This document shows positions 1-12,315 of a stretch of 64,000 nucleotides of DNA, one piece after another. The stretch comes from Sipunculus nudus (Eukaryota; Annelida; Sipuncula; Golfingiida; Sipunculidae). A model generated the notes under the pieces. It was not told where the DNA came from. It saw only the letters and a list, made by a program, of their open reading frames with translations, and did no database searches. How positions within the stretch are numbered: the first letter of the stretch is position 1; every line of letters begins with the position of its first letter. Location of the stretch: NCBI GenBank assembly GCA_026874595.1, contig CM049313.1:48967659-49031658 (forward strand), in the 5' to 3' direction. A program made the position numbers and the translations under genes.

Positions 1-1006
1 GTTAGACAAATTGACCAAACGAAATTTGCACCATAGGCGTGTGCAAACTCTTTTTATTTTAGTATCATGTCACTTTTTGAGGAAATATTATTCACTTATA
101 ATGCCATGGTTGACATGTCTGTGATAAATATTTAGATGATTAATTGGGTCTCTAGAGAGTGAGTAATGTGTATCATACAGGGTAATAGCCACGCTTGTCG
201 GTGCTGGTCGGGGGCAGCCGGGATGGACTTATGCCAACTGGCACAAAGCTAACATTTGCAATCCACCTGCAAGGCAACAAAGATCTTAAAGATTGTCAAA
301 AATCCAGCTATCAGCATTTAAAGTTTGGTTATTTATTACCTCAACTGTATTCAGATTATACCTCAGAATTATGTTTACAAAAATCAATCAATTGAGAATC
401 AAAATAATCATAAAAAATGATAATAACACATAGGAGGCACAGATAAAGCTTATGTTTTTAATTTCCATACAGGAAAATTATATCAAGCCAGATACTATTC
501 TTCTTTTGCTCTTTTGCAAGTATTTGGGTTTAATCACCTGAACAAAAGAAAACTGCAATAAACAATTGGCCAGGGGTAGTGGAATAGATTATAGTAGATA
601 TTTTCAACTTTGAAAATATGCCTTGAAACTGCAGCCAAACATGAAGTTTTGCACAATTGGTCCTTTAGCTAGCTAAGAAATCAGCCACTAGGTGGCAGCT
701 TGATGTCTTTATTAAGGCAAAGCAAACTGTTTTCATTATAGTTATTGAGACTGTAAAAAATTTTCCTGAGGTGCATTAATTGGCAGAGCTATGGTACCAC
801 TAAATATAAAAGAGGGTCAAGCTGAACAGTGATGAAAAACCTTTGTGGTCAGTTTATCTGCCAGTGTGATAATTGTACTACAAAGTTCAATGCTTTCATA
901 CTATCCTGTGTCTACCAGATGATACATAACATTGAAACAGAACCTTTCTATAAATAGGACCTGGACTTAAATTTATTCTTGCTACATCAGGATTTCATCC
1001 ACTGTT

Positions 1007-1092
<86 letters not shown>

Positions 1093-3230
1093 CCAATTAT
1101 TTAATTTTAATTTTCAAATGTTTCAATATTCATGTGTTCTCCACAGTTAATGAAATTTGTGAAAATATGAATACATGGCAGTTGTAATATAGTGATAGAG
1201 TGGCAGGATTCTGGGTCACCTGATAAGCATCAGTAGGTGTGGTGGTCCTGTAACCTCGGTATTACCTGATAGTATTCAGTACATTTATTGGTCAGCCATT
1301 CCTGATGGAAACTTTAATCATAGCCTGCTGCTTATTAAGTGATTACTTTGTTCCATTAAAAGCTGTGCCTAAATATCTGAAAGCCATCCAACATTTTAAG
1401 TAAATGCAGATATTGCTTTTACAGTACTGTTATAACTGAACATAGCCAGGCAAATCTTCAAATATGATCAAAACAATTTAAATATGCTCAGATTGATAAC
1501 AATTCAGATTCTGTCTTTAATATTTGTATGTGCAGTGCAATTACAATAAAGGTAACACCAGTAGAAGAGACGCATCAAATCAGCTCCCATGACATCGAGA
1601 TGTACAAAAATCTCATTAGCCCTGCCAGGGTGTTAGTATTTATGTTTGCTACTAAAATGTGTAAATAATATGTTATTCCATGCACCGATAAACGTAACTC
1701 CATGTTGGCTCCTATAACTAACTAAGAGGGTGAGAGAATAGTAAATTAGTTATATAATTTGCTGTAAGGTGGCGGTACCGAAACTCAGTACAAAACAGCC
1801 AGAAAACATTTGATTGGCCTCTGTCAGAGGCAACAATTAAGTAATAACCGTGTCATTGACTGGGCCAGTCTAAAAAAATCAAATGGTTGCTTGTGAAATA
1901 TACATTATTTCATGGAAAATAAACAACACTGATAAGAAAATAGGTCTCAGTCCATATCTTTTTCCATTGAATCAACATATCATTCATCATAAAAAAACGG
2001 TACAACAGCCTTTGGATAATCTTTTTTCTGTGCCCTTAAAAGCATACTTTATATGAAATTGCATAGGGGAAATAGCACTGGGGAAGGGTTTCATATATTA
2101 TTTATATATATGCTTATTTAACTGTTGTTAACTAAAACAAGAGTTCTCTAAGAGTAGTAAGACTGGTCATACATTATATCTTGTATCATGTTCATATTAG
2201 ATCAGGGCAGGGCAAATACATATATCTTAATGTGTACACATTGTGGTGGTGGTACTAAAGGAGCCAGCTGTACCTGGCAGGGACACCATCAGATACAAAC
2301 CCCTGAGATCATAACTCCCTTATGTAGGGCATTTATACTATAGTATGTCATTGATATGACATTGTAATTTGAAGGAAACCTCTGCCTTATCTTATCATAA
2401 TCTCCTGTCATCTTGTGTGTGTGTGCATAGTACATATATATTTTTTAATAGTGGCAGATGCTCAATCTATCACCTTATATCCATTCTCAAGCTTGTGTAG
2501 TCTCTAATTTTAACTTGATATTTCTTTTTATTTTTATTTTGACTGAATTTTCATTATAATATGTACAATTTACCACCTTTGAGTTTGACATTTCATAAAT
2601 GCTTGGATGCAATGAAACTTGGTCAATCTGCCCCAATTGGTAAATTTACATGCACCAAGATAGCAACTGATGCATTTTATACAGTCGTATTAAATTGAGT
2701 GCAGTAAATTTGTTTATGACAACTACAATCATGTAACCGTATTTTGTTTTCTACAGCCATATTACATATTTTACTGACAGTAAACATGCCAGCAAAATCT
2801 TAGGGACACTAATAGTGTGTCTAAATTGATATATTTGTATAATATAATCCGGGAGTAAAATGAAAAGTCTGAGCAACCAATGGTGTGTTGATATTTTGAC
2901 TAACACCCCCATCCCCCAACATCCTGTAAATTATCTATTCAGAGGAGCTAAGTTAATATAATGGGTGCCATAATATACCTAATTAGTGTCCATATGTTAT
3001 TAATGATGCTCAGATGGTTGTTACAAGACACCTCAATAATGCAAGTATGGCCCACATAATTGGTGCACATTAGGTTAAAAGGAAACCCTCTTCTTTTTAA
3101 ATCTTTGTTTGAATAGGATACTCTAAATTGTGAATTAGGTAAATTTACCAGTACTAAGCATGCTCAGGTTTTATTTTGATAGGTTTTCACAATTTCTTCC
3201 AGACATTGAAGGCCTGTGAATTGGTGATAA
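1..3230. other. Non-coding AT-rich stretch, no gene seen
   Basis: Only short open frames without splice context or family resemblance occur here. The one clear feature is the (TA)n microsatellite at 1011-1088. It could be intergenic, or part of a long 5' intron of the ACSBG-like gene downstream; the sequence alone does not decide. Confidence 0.5.
1011..1088. repeat. (TA)39 microsatellite
   Basis: Seventy-eight bases of uninterrupted TA dinucleotide. The 60-codon open frame over it (alternating Y and I) is a product of the repeat and not a gene. Similar tracts recur at 37322, 46109, 46819, 53797 and 56556. Confidence 0.97.
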
Positions 3231-3530
3231 GGCCGAAAAAAAAGGTATGGTTCTCAGGCACTTTTTTCAGAAACCAGTGCGGTCGGGTGATATTTTATTG
3301 ACTCTTTTTTTTGTATGTTTTGATAAAAATGGCATATGATCTCTGAAAAGCATGAAAATAACAAGATTTTTTTACACTAAAGAGGTCAAAGCATAACAAA
3401 TGAAATCTTATCAAAATTGTGTTATTTTATCTTCTTGAAAAATGAAAATCAAAATAAAAAGTTTTGATGTGGGGGGTTAAAATTGTGACACTGGCCGTGC
3501 CTGAGAACCATACCTTTAATTTTTTTGGCC
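3231..3530 (+). mobile_element. MITE-like terminal-inverted-repeat element, copy 1
   Basis: A 300-bp non-coding element. Its left end reads GGCC, an A tract, then GGTATGGTTCTCAGGCAC. The right end is the inverse complement of the same sequence (GTGCCTGAGAACCATACC, a T/A tract, GGCC). The inverted repeats are about 30 bp long. The interior is AT-rich and contains a G6 run near the right end. A second copy in opposite orientation lies at 12008-12315 and aligns along the whole interior. No transposase is encoded, so it is non-autonomous. A target-site duplication is not obvious. Confidence 0.85.
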
Positions 3531-4511
3531 TCAGGGCTACGTTTTCTGTTTATGCTATATTAACCGTTCAAGAGCTGTTTTCTCAGAAGCAGGTTAACTA
3601 AATTAAGTATTATAAGCTAAAGAGGACTAGGCCAGGTAAACATCCTCAAGCTCCAAAATCTTTCAGTCTTTCCATTGTATTTATTTAAAGTCCAAGTTAT
3701 ATAGTAGTAGTATTGACTATTCATAAATTTCTTATCACGCATTCACCTGCCAAATGGAACAAGAGGTACGCACGCAGGTATGATATTTGTGGAGACCTTG
3801 GGAGCTACAGTATGGTGCTTGTGAATGGTACAGTGTTCATGTGCCTACATAAGGAGGTACTTATTGAGTATTATATATTGGTAGGTTCAGACAATCATAT
3901 TCTTAATACCAGTGAGCTCAAACTATGTCCTCCTCTCTCAGGTGATTATCGCCTGAGTCTGCCCTACTGATATATGCCTGACCTCATGTTCTGTTACTCT
4001 AGGGAAAAAAAATTGTGTGCACCATTTAAAAGCTGCCCATTCACCTACCTATTAAAAAAAAAGAATTTATGTGATTTTTGGCCTCCTCTGTGTATATAAT
4101 AATGATCTTATACTAAATCTGATAATGAAAAATTCTTATATCGCCTCCATGGAGGATTTATGAACTTTTGTATCAACAACATATTTGTAAAAACAGCACT
4201 GTTGACAAACAGCAAAAAATTTACAAAGCACTGGCTTAGCTGACTTGCCACCAGATGCCCTTGTTGAATTTGTTTTTTTTTTTTTGGTAGGCCCCCACAT
4301 ATTATCAACATGTTGATATAAACAAACAAAGGTCCTGATATCAATGGTTGATATCATTGATCATATGTTAGGAAAGGTAATGATGATCAGTGAGATATAT
4401 CATATAACACTTAGACATACACACTATAATCAATAATGCCATTAGAAAAACATAAGTGTTTTGTTTTAGGCTCACAGTTGTATATTTATTTTTCAAAAGG
4501 TTTGCACATTT
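3531..4511. other. No gene seen
   Basis: Intergenic or intronic AT-rich DNA. The open frames of 73-85 codons in this stretch have no family resemblance or splice context. Confidence 0.5.
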
Positions 4512-4727
4512 AAGGCCCAGATCACGATCTGGACCAATTGGCGATTGGTCCAGACCAGATCCCGATCGAGATTTGGTCCAGCCTACACCCTGATTGGGAT
4601 CTGGTCCAGCCCTTGTCCAGACCAGATCCCGATCAGGGTTTAGGCCAGACCAAATCCTGATTGGGATGAGGTCTGGACCAATTCCCGATTGGTTCAGACC
4701 AAATCTCGATCGGGATTATGTCTGGCA
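4512..4727. repeat. Cluster of short palindromic repeats (GATCGGGATTTGGTCCAG type)
   Basis: About 215 bases made of degenerate copies of motifs such as CCAGACCAGATCCCGATC and their inverse complements (GATTGGGATCTGGTCC), in both orientations. The stretch can fold back on itself extensively. GC content is higher than in the flanks. Related blocks occur at 5429-5517 and, more distantly, 14056-14115, so this is a dispersed family. Open frames over it are repeat products. Confidence 0.75.
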
Positions 4728-5428
4728 GACTAGAGCAGGCTTTTGGCTAAACATTATATTCCATAAGGTTAAGACATGAAAATAATAAACCAAGTTGTGT
4801 AAAAAATATAATTTTATATTTAAATACAATTACATGTAATAAAACATGAATATATACATATATTTAGTTGAAAATGTTGTTAAGAGAAATTATAAATTGT
4901 TGGTTTTCATGAAATCAGGACTTTCATTTCAATGTAAACTGTTCATGAGTTGATACAAGTTAAGAATATCCATATTTGAAAACTGGGGACTGAAAACTTA
5001 ATATGATACTTAACTTCTCATATATGTCATCCATCTAACAATTTATTCTACCTACAAAACGCATCAAATATATACACTTATTTACACAGTGAATCAGCTT
5101 AAACTAGTTCAATTGTTATATAAAAAATTGAATAAACAATCTGATGAAAATACTGGAAATAATGAATCAACTTGGAAAATAATACAAGGACTTGAAAAAT
5201 AATTACAATATATATAATCACTCAATTAATTCAGACTTAAGTATTAATTAAGTTATAAAGGTAGAATAATTAACACTGACTACGAACTTAATTAACATTT
5301 GTCATTACTTATTAAGTTATAATTTCAGACATCTTGTCAGGGATATAGGCATGCTCTGAATCTAGGTCTGGGCTGACTTGAACCTTGGTAAGTTCAGACA
5401 GGAACTCATTCTCTTTCCTAAAAGTTAA

Positions 5429-5517
5429 TGATCGGGGTTTAGGCCAATCGGCAATTGGTCCAGACAAGATCTCTATCGGGATTTGGTCCGGCCTAAACCC
5501 TGATTGGGATTTGGTCT
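5429..5517. repeat. Second block of the GATCGGGATTTGGTCC palindromic family
   Basis: Shows the same alternating direct and inverse motifs as 4512-4727, including GGTTTAGGCC, GGCCTAAACC, CAATTGGTCCAGAC and GATTGGGATTTGGTC. The arrangement suggests a foldback structure. It lies 0.7 kb from the first block with ordinary AT-rich sequence between. Confidence 0.7.
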
Positions 5518-8326
5518 GTTGCTGTACAAACACTCAAACACACATGTATACCCTGTCACACACAAATATACTCTACATAACATGCATTTACATGGGGTCT
5601 GTATTTGACCAGGTCATTTGGAACCTTAAAATTCATGATTGTATAGTATGTGCTTAAATAGTGATTACTATATGAGCAGTAATGGTTCACTGCTCTCAAA
5701 TCATCACCTCAGAAGTTATACTTATTACAGTGTTTCCAGTAATATATACATGTGTACTTTAATATTATAATCGTTAGCTTAAGATGAATGAAGGTAGTAT
5801 GAGTTTAAGACACTGGACAGTTACTCTGTATATATTTACATTCATGAGTAAGCAGGAGCCCATTGATACCATACACTGCATTAACAAATACTCCTACAGT
5901 GTCCCTGCTATTTAAACACTCATTGCTGAAAACCATGTTCCCATTAAACCAGTTCATCCATTGAGTGGTTTGTATCGTCCTTGATTGACAAGGCCAGCAT
6001 ATATTTGGTTTACCTGCTAGCAGTGACTTGGGTGGACCCACAATATCATAGATTTTGTGTGTCTCCATAGCACACCACCAAATCGTTATCCTGTAAAGGC
6101 TTTGCTTTAACAGAAGCCCCCAATGTTTTGTTGTCACCTGGCAATGCATTAGTTGGTGACGTATCGCAGGTGTATTGAACCAAATCGGATTTCTTGTTAA
6201 ATGATTGGTGAGGTCCTGCTGGAATCCACAAAGATCAGGACAGATATGGTTTGTTTTGTCAGTTCTGCACTCAAATCCAGCAGAGATCATATATAGTTGA
6301 AAAGCTGAAAGATTCAACAGTTTCTTGGAGTTCTTATGGTTGGTTTACCATTCAATCTCATATGGAATCCCAGAAGTAAACAAACAAGGTTTCAACTGAA
6401 GTTTAGATGCCGTGAAAAATCTGATGCTAGTAAAGCAAAGCTGGCAAGTGTTTTATACCTGCAACGTCAGGCATGTGACAGAAACAGGCAGGCATGCAAA
6501 TCTTAGGACGACTTTCCAATAAACATTAAGTGCAACCAGAATTTACTAAAAGTGATTGCCTGGAGAGTAAAGAATCACATCCTCTCCATATGGTTGATGG
6601 ATAACGCATTGATTCTTCATATTTCTTAGGGATCAAAGGACATACTGAACAGAGAAAAAGGTATTTGGAAGGGTAACATTGCCTGTTGCTTGGAAACCTT
6701 GATCTATCAGGCTTCATTGATTCTTTTTTATGTCAATTTAGTTGACACGAAAGTCAGCAACATTGACAGCTCTGGAGAGAGAAGAAAAAATATTCACTTT
6801 TGTCATCTTAATCTTTCAAGGACTCATTCAACCTTTGAAGTGTTTATTTGGAGGAAGTCCTTTAACCTTGAATGCAAAACTGACCAGTTACATCAGATAA
6901 TATTATCAACAATTGATCTGCTAGGTGTAACTTTGTCCCTAGACTAAAAGCTCGCCATTATGTGAAAATTGGTGAAAGTAAAAGTTCTGTATTGTGGTGG
7001 GCGGGGAACAGTTACCACATCATCAGTTATGTCAAACTTAGGTCTGTCAGACGTAATCATTTTCAGAAATTGACATTGCATGCTGGGAAGGTGCATGGCT
7101 CCCTTATGATGAACATTAAGGGAATACCTAATGGTGCAGTCGGTTACTAAAATTTGGCTGACCATTTATAAGACTCAATAAGTGGATTTCTGTTCATCAT
7201 TCGAGTAATGAGAAAAATCTCTCAGGAAGGTTCTGTGATCAGAGATCTGTGATATGTGACATACTCCTGCAGGTGGCTTAAATGTCAGGGAAAGATAACG
7301 GTTTGCCTGACTTTATGGTACAAAGAAACAAGATCATTTATGTGTAATGATGCTTCCTAAAATAACAAGGGGTGGTATTACATCTAGGTCAGATTTAATG
7401 TAAAAAAATGAGGATGAACAGAAGAAGGGCATTGACAGACTGCTTGATATGGGCTCTGGGCACTAGCTGCAGAATATGGGACTTGCTACCATGAACACAG
7501 TCAAGAATTGGATGAAACAGTGCACTAAATGAGTATATAGTTGTGCCTAAGGGAGATGGCATGTTTTACTAAAAAGGTGCTCAAAACTCGCATTTCTATT
7601 CATTTCCCCCTGAAATAAGGAATCAAGTTACTGGGCTTTGAACATGTTTTGGGGACTTCAAATCAGAGTAGGAGCCATGAGTACTCTTCTCTAGAGGTAT
7701 CTTCTGTTTATTACATCATAAAATTCCCTCGTGCAGGCTTTGGAGTGTATGCACAAACATTTCTGTGATTTGCACACTAGCAGCCTGAACCCTGTCAGAG
7801 TACTCATACTCTCTGAATGTGATATTTATGGTTTAACATTTGTGTTGAACTTAGAAATTTAGTCTCCCATCACATGGTCTTTCAGGATTTTACCTTCAGG
7901 CTGTGATTAAAGTGATACCAAATGGGTTCTTGTTGTCAAAAAAGGTAAGACTACCCTATGTGCCCTTTGGCAGTTTTATTTGTATTGACATCTTTACTCA
8001 TTGATCAGCTTATTTCAAAGAAGTTTTAAAACAAATGAATATTTGTAAATTATATGATTCAACATCTTCCGTTTTGTAAAATCTTAGAATCGTTGACTGA
8101 ACAAAAATTGCTCTCAAATGTTCTCTCAAATTCATATGAATTCATGCAACTGCCATTGTTTGAATCATTTCTACATACTTTATAACCTAATGCCTGTTTT
8201 TCTCTTGAAAATCTGCTGAGCTACAGTAATCCATCTTTTTACATTATTTTTATATGCCCATCTGTGATTGGAGCAAAAGTTAAAATAATGAGAACATCTG
8301 TATTAATTAATACATATTTAAGGCCT
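5518..8326. other. No confirmed gene; one unexplained ORF
   Basis: Apart from the minus-strand frame at 5805-6317, I see only short open frames and no recognisable exon in this stretch. Confidence 0.4.
5805..6317 (-). CDS. Unrecognised 170-codon open reading frame
   Basis: The longest uninterrupted frame in the window apart from assembled genes. It starts with MNLSAFQLY and is rich in Cys, Trp and His. I see no signal peptide, transmembrane segment or known motif. In DNA this AT-rich an open frame of this length is unusual, though one per window by chance is possible. It could be a decayed transposon or gene fragment. No splice partners were identified. Confidence 0.15.
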   Translation of the reverse strand: MNLSAFQLYMISAGFECRTDKTNHICPDLCGFQQDLTNHLTRNPIWFNTPAIRHQLMHCQVTTKHWGLLLKQSLYRITIWWCAMETHKIYDIVGPPKSLLAGKPNICWPCQSRTIQTTQWMNWFNGNMVFSNECLNSRDTVGVFVNAVYGINGLLLTHECKYIQSNCPVS

Positions 8327-8650
8327 CTGGAGCGTGGTGGCTTAATGGTTGCATCCTGACGTGACTTAACTCCTAGCCAAAGTCTTTACCATAAGGGTGC
8401 GCTCTCTTGAATCACCCAGTAGTGAATGGGTACTGGTCAAGCATGGGTGTCACTCAAATGTAGAATGAATAACCTTCTAGGGCCCTGTGTGCATGGCTGC
8501 TCGGTTGTATGCTCCCCAGGGAGCCGAGAAAAGCTACCAGAATGAACAGGCCTAAAAGACCAGGAAGGCAAAGTGTAAAACTTAGGTCAGATGAGACTGG
8601 CATCATCAGTGATATCAGACTTGATCCCCCACTACCTTTACCTTTAACCT
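8327..8650 (+). mobile_element. Possible tRNA-derived SINE
   Basis: A moderately GC-rich block in AT-rich DNA. It begins GGCCTCTGGAGCGTGG and has a pol III A-box-like TGGCTTAATGG at 8338-8348. I did not find a clean B box. It ends in a short ACCTTT-type tail (CTACCTTTACCTTTAACC, 8631-8648). A shortened relative with a similar head (GCCCTCTGGAGC) and a TTACC tail lies near 17808-17875. Overall the layout is head with A box, body, then short tandem tail, which suits a degraded SINE. The family is not identified. Confidence 0.4.
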
Positions 8651-9330
8651 GTTTGAAAACTTAAGTAAAACACACAGCCATTGTAATACCATTTCATATT
8701 TTTTCCCCATGGCCTCTGACCCAGTTACTCTTAGTTTAATTACTATTAGTTTCAGTTCATTTTTGAAATAACCATTTTGGAAATGGTTACACAAAAGACA
8801 TACTATCGGGAAAACAGAAACAGAAAAGTTGTAAGACTGGAAGCAAATAAATCTTGCCAAGAGACTTGCAACCTTTGAATGGAATAATGGCACAGATTGG
8901 AAGAGACTACTTCTTGTATAGTATGTCTCTGAATTTACAGCCATGGGGTTATTAACATTTCATCAAGCCTACATATATATACACCCTGGATGGACCTGTC
9001 TTAAGCCATCATGCTATCGCCTCATAATAGAGTCCATGATAAATTAGTAGTGCCCTGTTCTGGCATGCGGGCTGTATGTAATGTAAATCATATAAATATC
9101 CAAGTTTCGGCATGATCAAATGAGAACTTATTAACAGCCATTACTGGAGTGTGTATATAATTTATATGTAACAAGATAAGTAAATCTGATAAGAACACAT
9201 ATATCACCAGTGTGTCAGGAGATAGCTGTATCTGTGATCCACAAGTGACTTTTCAAGTTCATTTTCCCTCTGGGTCTTGATACCGTGGTACACCTTTTCC
9301 ATCGGAGGGGACAAGCACGTGGCTTTTCAG

Positions 9331-9408
9331 CTAGGCTGGCAGATTCTCTCGGAATACAGCATACCCTCTCTCCAAACGGACTTGCCCTGTAATTCTTACT
9401 GTTGTAAG
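9331..9408 (+). other. Candidate exon or 5' UTR exon
   Basis: A 78-bp segment with higher GC than its flanks. It is preceded by an acceptor-like GTGGCTTTTCAG and followed by a consensus donor AAG/GTATGT. One frame is open throughout, without an ATG. An E-box CACGTG lies just upstream at 9317-9322. It could be a far-upstream exon of the ACSBG-like gene, but nothing ties it to a transcript. Confidence 0.2.
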
Positions 9409-12007
9409 GTATGTGGGAGCCGTTAAAAATAAAAAATTTCCACCATTCTGGAAATATTTAAATAAATTGTATTTCTTATGTATATAAGATCTTCACTACC
9501 AAGTGTTACATTATAATGAAAGTATTTATTCTCACAGATTCTAGTTTTAAGCAGTTCAAGATATGTATTATTACTTTTGCTTGCAAAAGGATAAAATGAA
9601 GTTTATGAATTATTAGTTGGTAAACAAAATGAAGGTAATTTTTTTATGTCAATTTTTAAAAGCAGTAGAACCTCTCAAGTATGCCCTCTTGTGGGATCTG
9701 GGTTTTTGTTCATAATAGGTTTCCATATTAGAGATATCAAAAGTACACCTTCAGTTCTACTTTTCAAAGAATTACCTCAAGTGTCTGTGATAATCAGATA
9801 TTCTGCTTAATGTCTCTGCAATCACCAAAGTGTCTGCAACAGATAGGTGCCCATAATAGAGAGGTATCTGAAGGTGGCATCGTCGTTTGCAATCACTTTG
9901 CACTCTAGTCTCACTTAAATGCAAATAAGTCATCCTATTTCTTGCGAAACCCCATAAAGTATATATCATTTTAAACCATATAAAGTTATCTAACTGAGGA
10001 AATATAATTTGTTTTCATATCTCATCAATGACGTTCATTTTTTTAACACTTACTTAAAAACTTATTTTTTTTTAACGAAAAAAGTTATTCCACACGTGTC
10101 GTAGCAGATAGCAAGTTTTGGGCATGTAAAAAGATATGAAAATTTCTCTAGGCAATTTTTTTTGTTTTTTGACCTTACACATATTTTTCATGTTTAAAAT
10201 GAAATTATAAAAGTTTTCTCCTATCAGAATTAACTTCTCACGTGAATGGTAGCCATATTCTGGAGTGCTCATAATGGACGGATGCATGTTGAGGGGAGAT
10301 ATTTCCCTGTATATGTGAATGTCTTGTGATGAAGCTCTGCATATCAAATGAAAAACCTGACACTTGGCCTCTAAAGAGATGGCAAATGCAAGCAGCAGAA
10401 AGTTCATGTTTTCTATAGATATTTTTTTTTAATGAAATATGTATATGTATTTGATGAAATACATCACAGCGAAGCAATATGCGGCCTAATATTTTGGTAT
10501 CGACCAGTTCCATTCTTACTCTTAGCACAATGTGGCACAGCTGTGATTGATCTCAGTAAGAGGGTGACTTGTTTTTCAGTGTAGACACAAACAGGTACCC
10601 ACAGATTTTTTTTGCGTAAAATTAATCTCCGTTTTGTTTATCAGTAACATATATCTTCTTTATCTGATAGTTGTCATGGTAAGCTCTCCAAACATGCATC
10701 AGAGGTCATTCTAATGGACTTGGTCATATATAAATATTCTTTGGCTTCATATCATGTCTCACAGATTAAGAAGATAAAACAATCCATCCAAATTATGCAC
10801 AAGACACATTTTACTAGTGTCTATTATTGTGACTTGTGAAGATGAAACTTAACTCCATTTTATCCCCAGCCCCTATGGAATCAGTACATATGACAACAAT
10901 TCTGGTACAGTCATGTTCATGGCTTTAGCTCTGTGCCTTTTTCCACAGTTTATTTAATCCATTTTGGGGACAGGGATTTGTTTGTCACTGCGTCAATAAG
11001 ACACTGGGGTGTCAGGTATTTATTTATGTTAGCCTTCTGTCTGGGGTCATGCACCAGGGTATTTTCTATGATGAAGCATTGAATTTCACTGGTCTTAAGT
11101 TTCATTTCTGCCTTAATATATAAAAAAAGAAAGATAACATTTAGAATTAGAACACTGTCCTGCTCTAAACTGGTACATGGAACCTTTTGTCTGAATAAAT
11201 TAAGGTGAAAATATCTTTCTTTTTCTTTTAAAAAAAAAGAATAGATCCATGGCCTGTTGATGGCACTGTTTATTGAATGATGATGAAGGTATATTTACGT
11301 GATGAGACTAAAATGTTGTTATTATTCTGGATTTCAGCTTTAATAAGCACAGGGCTAGGAATAATCCAGGTCATAACCTATTTTTAGGACATTATAATGA
11401 ACTTTGACATTCAATCGACATTTCTCCATTTTACCATCAAGTGGTGTCATTCAAACTGTAACCCTTATGCTCTGTATCCAACGCCTTAAGTACTAGGTTA
11501 AATCCTACCCCCACAACATGCTCATACTGAACTCTTGTTAGCTTAATGAGGAAAAAATGTATACAGATGATATATATTTTTTCAGCAAAATGATAATTTC
11601 TTCTTGTACAGCAAAGAATGATGTGATTGTGAATCATGTTAGCGGGTATGACATCAGCTGTTTCCTGTATCAGGAACCTGTTGTCACAGTCCATAGACTT
11701 CACGTGATACCATTAAAAGCTGTACATTAGTTCAGCATATTTGCATGTTCTTGTAAATGCAATTAAGAATGGAGTGAAAGGTGTCAAAATAAGTTCCTCA
11801 CTTGGTGGAAAAAGGGCATGAGAACAAGATGAAAAATAATTGCCTCAAGTTCCAAAGGTCATTGGTTTGTAAATTTTCTCCTACTTGAGTATTTTTAATC
11901 AGATTAAGTAATCCCAGTTAACCAAAGTCGTCATTAACTGGTCAATTAACAATTATGAGAAATGTCCTCCTCCCCCTCAAGTTAGTGTATGCAATATGAA
12001 TGTGTTA

Positions 12008-12315
12008 GGCCAAAAAAAATAAAAGGTATGGTTCTCAGGCACCGCCCGCATCAAATTTAACCCCCCGCATAAAACATTTTTATTGTGATTTTGTCATTCA
12101 CGATGGTGAATAATACAATTTCGATACGATTTCCTTTGTTATGTAGTTGCTTTACCTGTTTAGCAAGAAGAAACCTGTCATTTACATGCTTTCCCCTGAT
12201 CATATGACATTTTATAGAAACATACAATAAAAGGTCAAAAATAAAATACCCCTCCCACCCGCATTGATTTCTGAAAAAAAGTGCCTGAGAACCATACCCT
12301 TTTATTTTTTTGGCC
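12008..12315 (-). mobile_element. MITE-like terminal-inverted-repeat element, copy 2
   Basis: A 308-bp copy, inverted, of the element at 3231-3530. It has the same ~30-bp termini (GGCC, A tract, GGTATGGTTCTCAGGCAC). The interior aligns as the reverse complement of copy 1, including the run of C/G6 next to one end. It is flanked by TTA on both sides, a possible target-site duplication. Divergence from copy 1 is visible throughout, so neither is a recent insertion. Confidence 0.85.

Noticed and set aside
1005-1187. Tyr-Ile repeat protein
   Set aside because: Translation of a (TA)n microsatellite.
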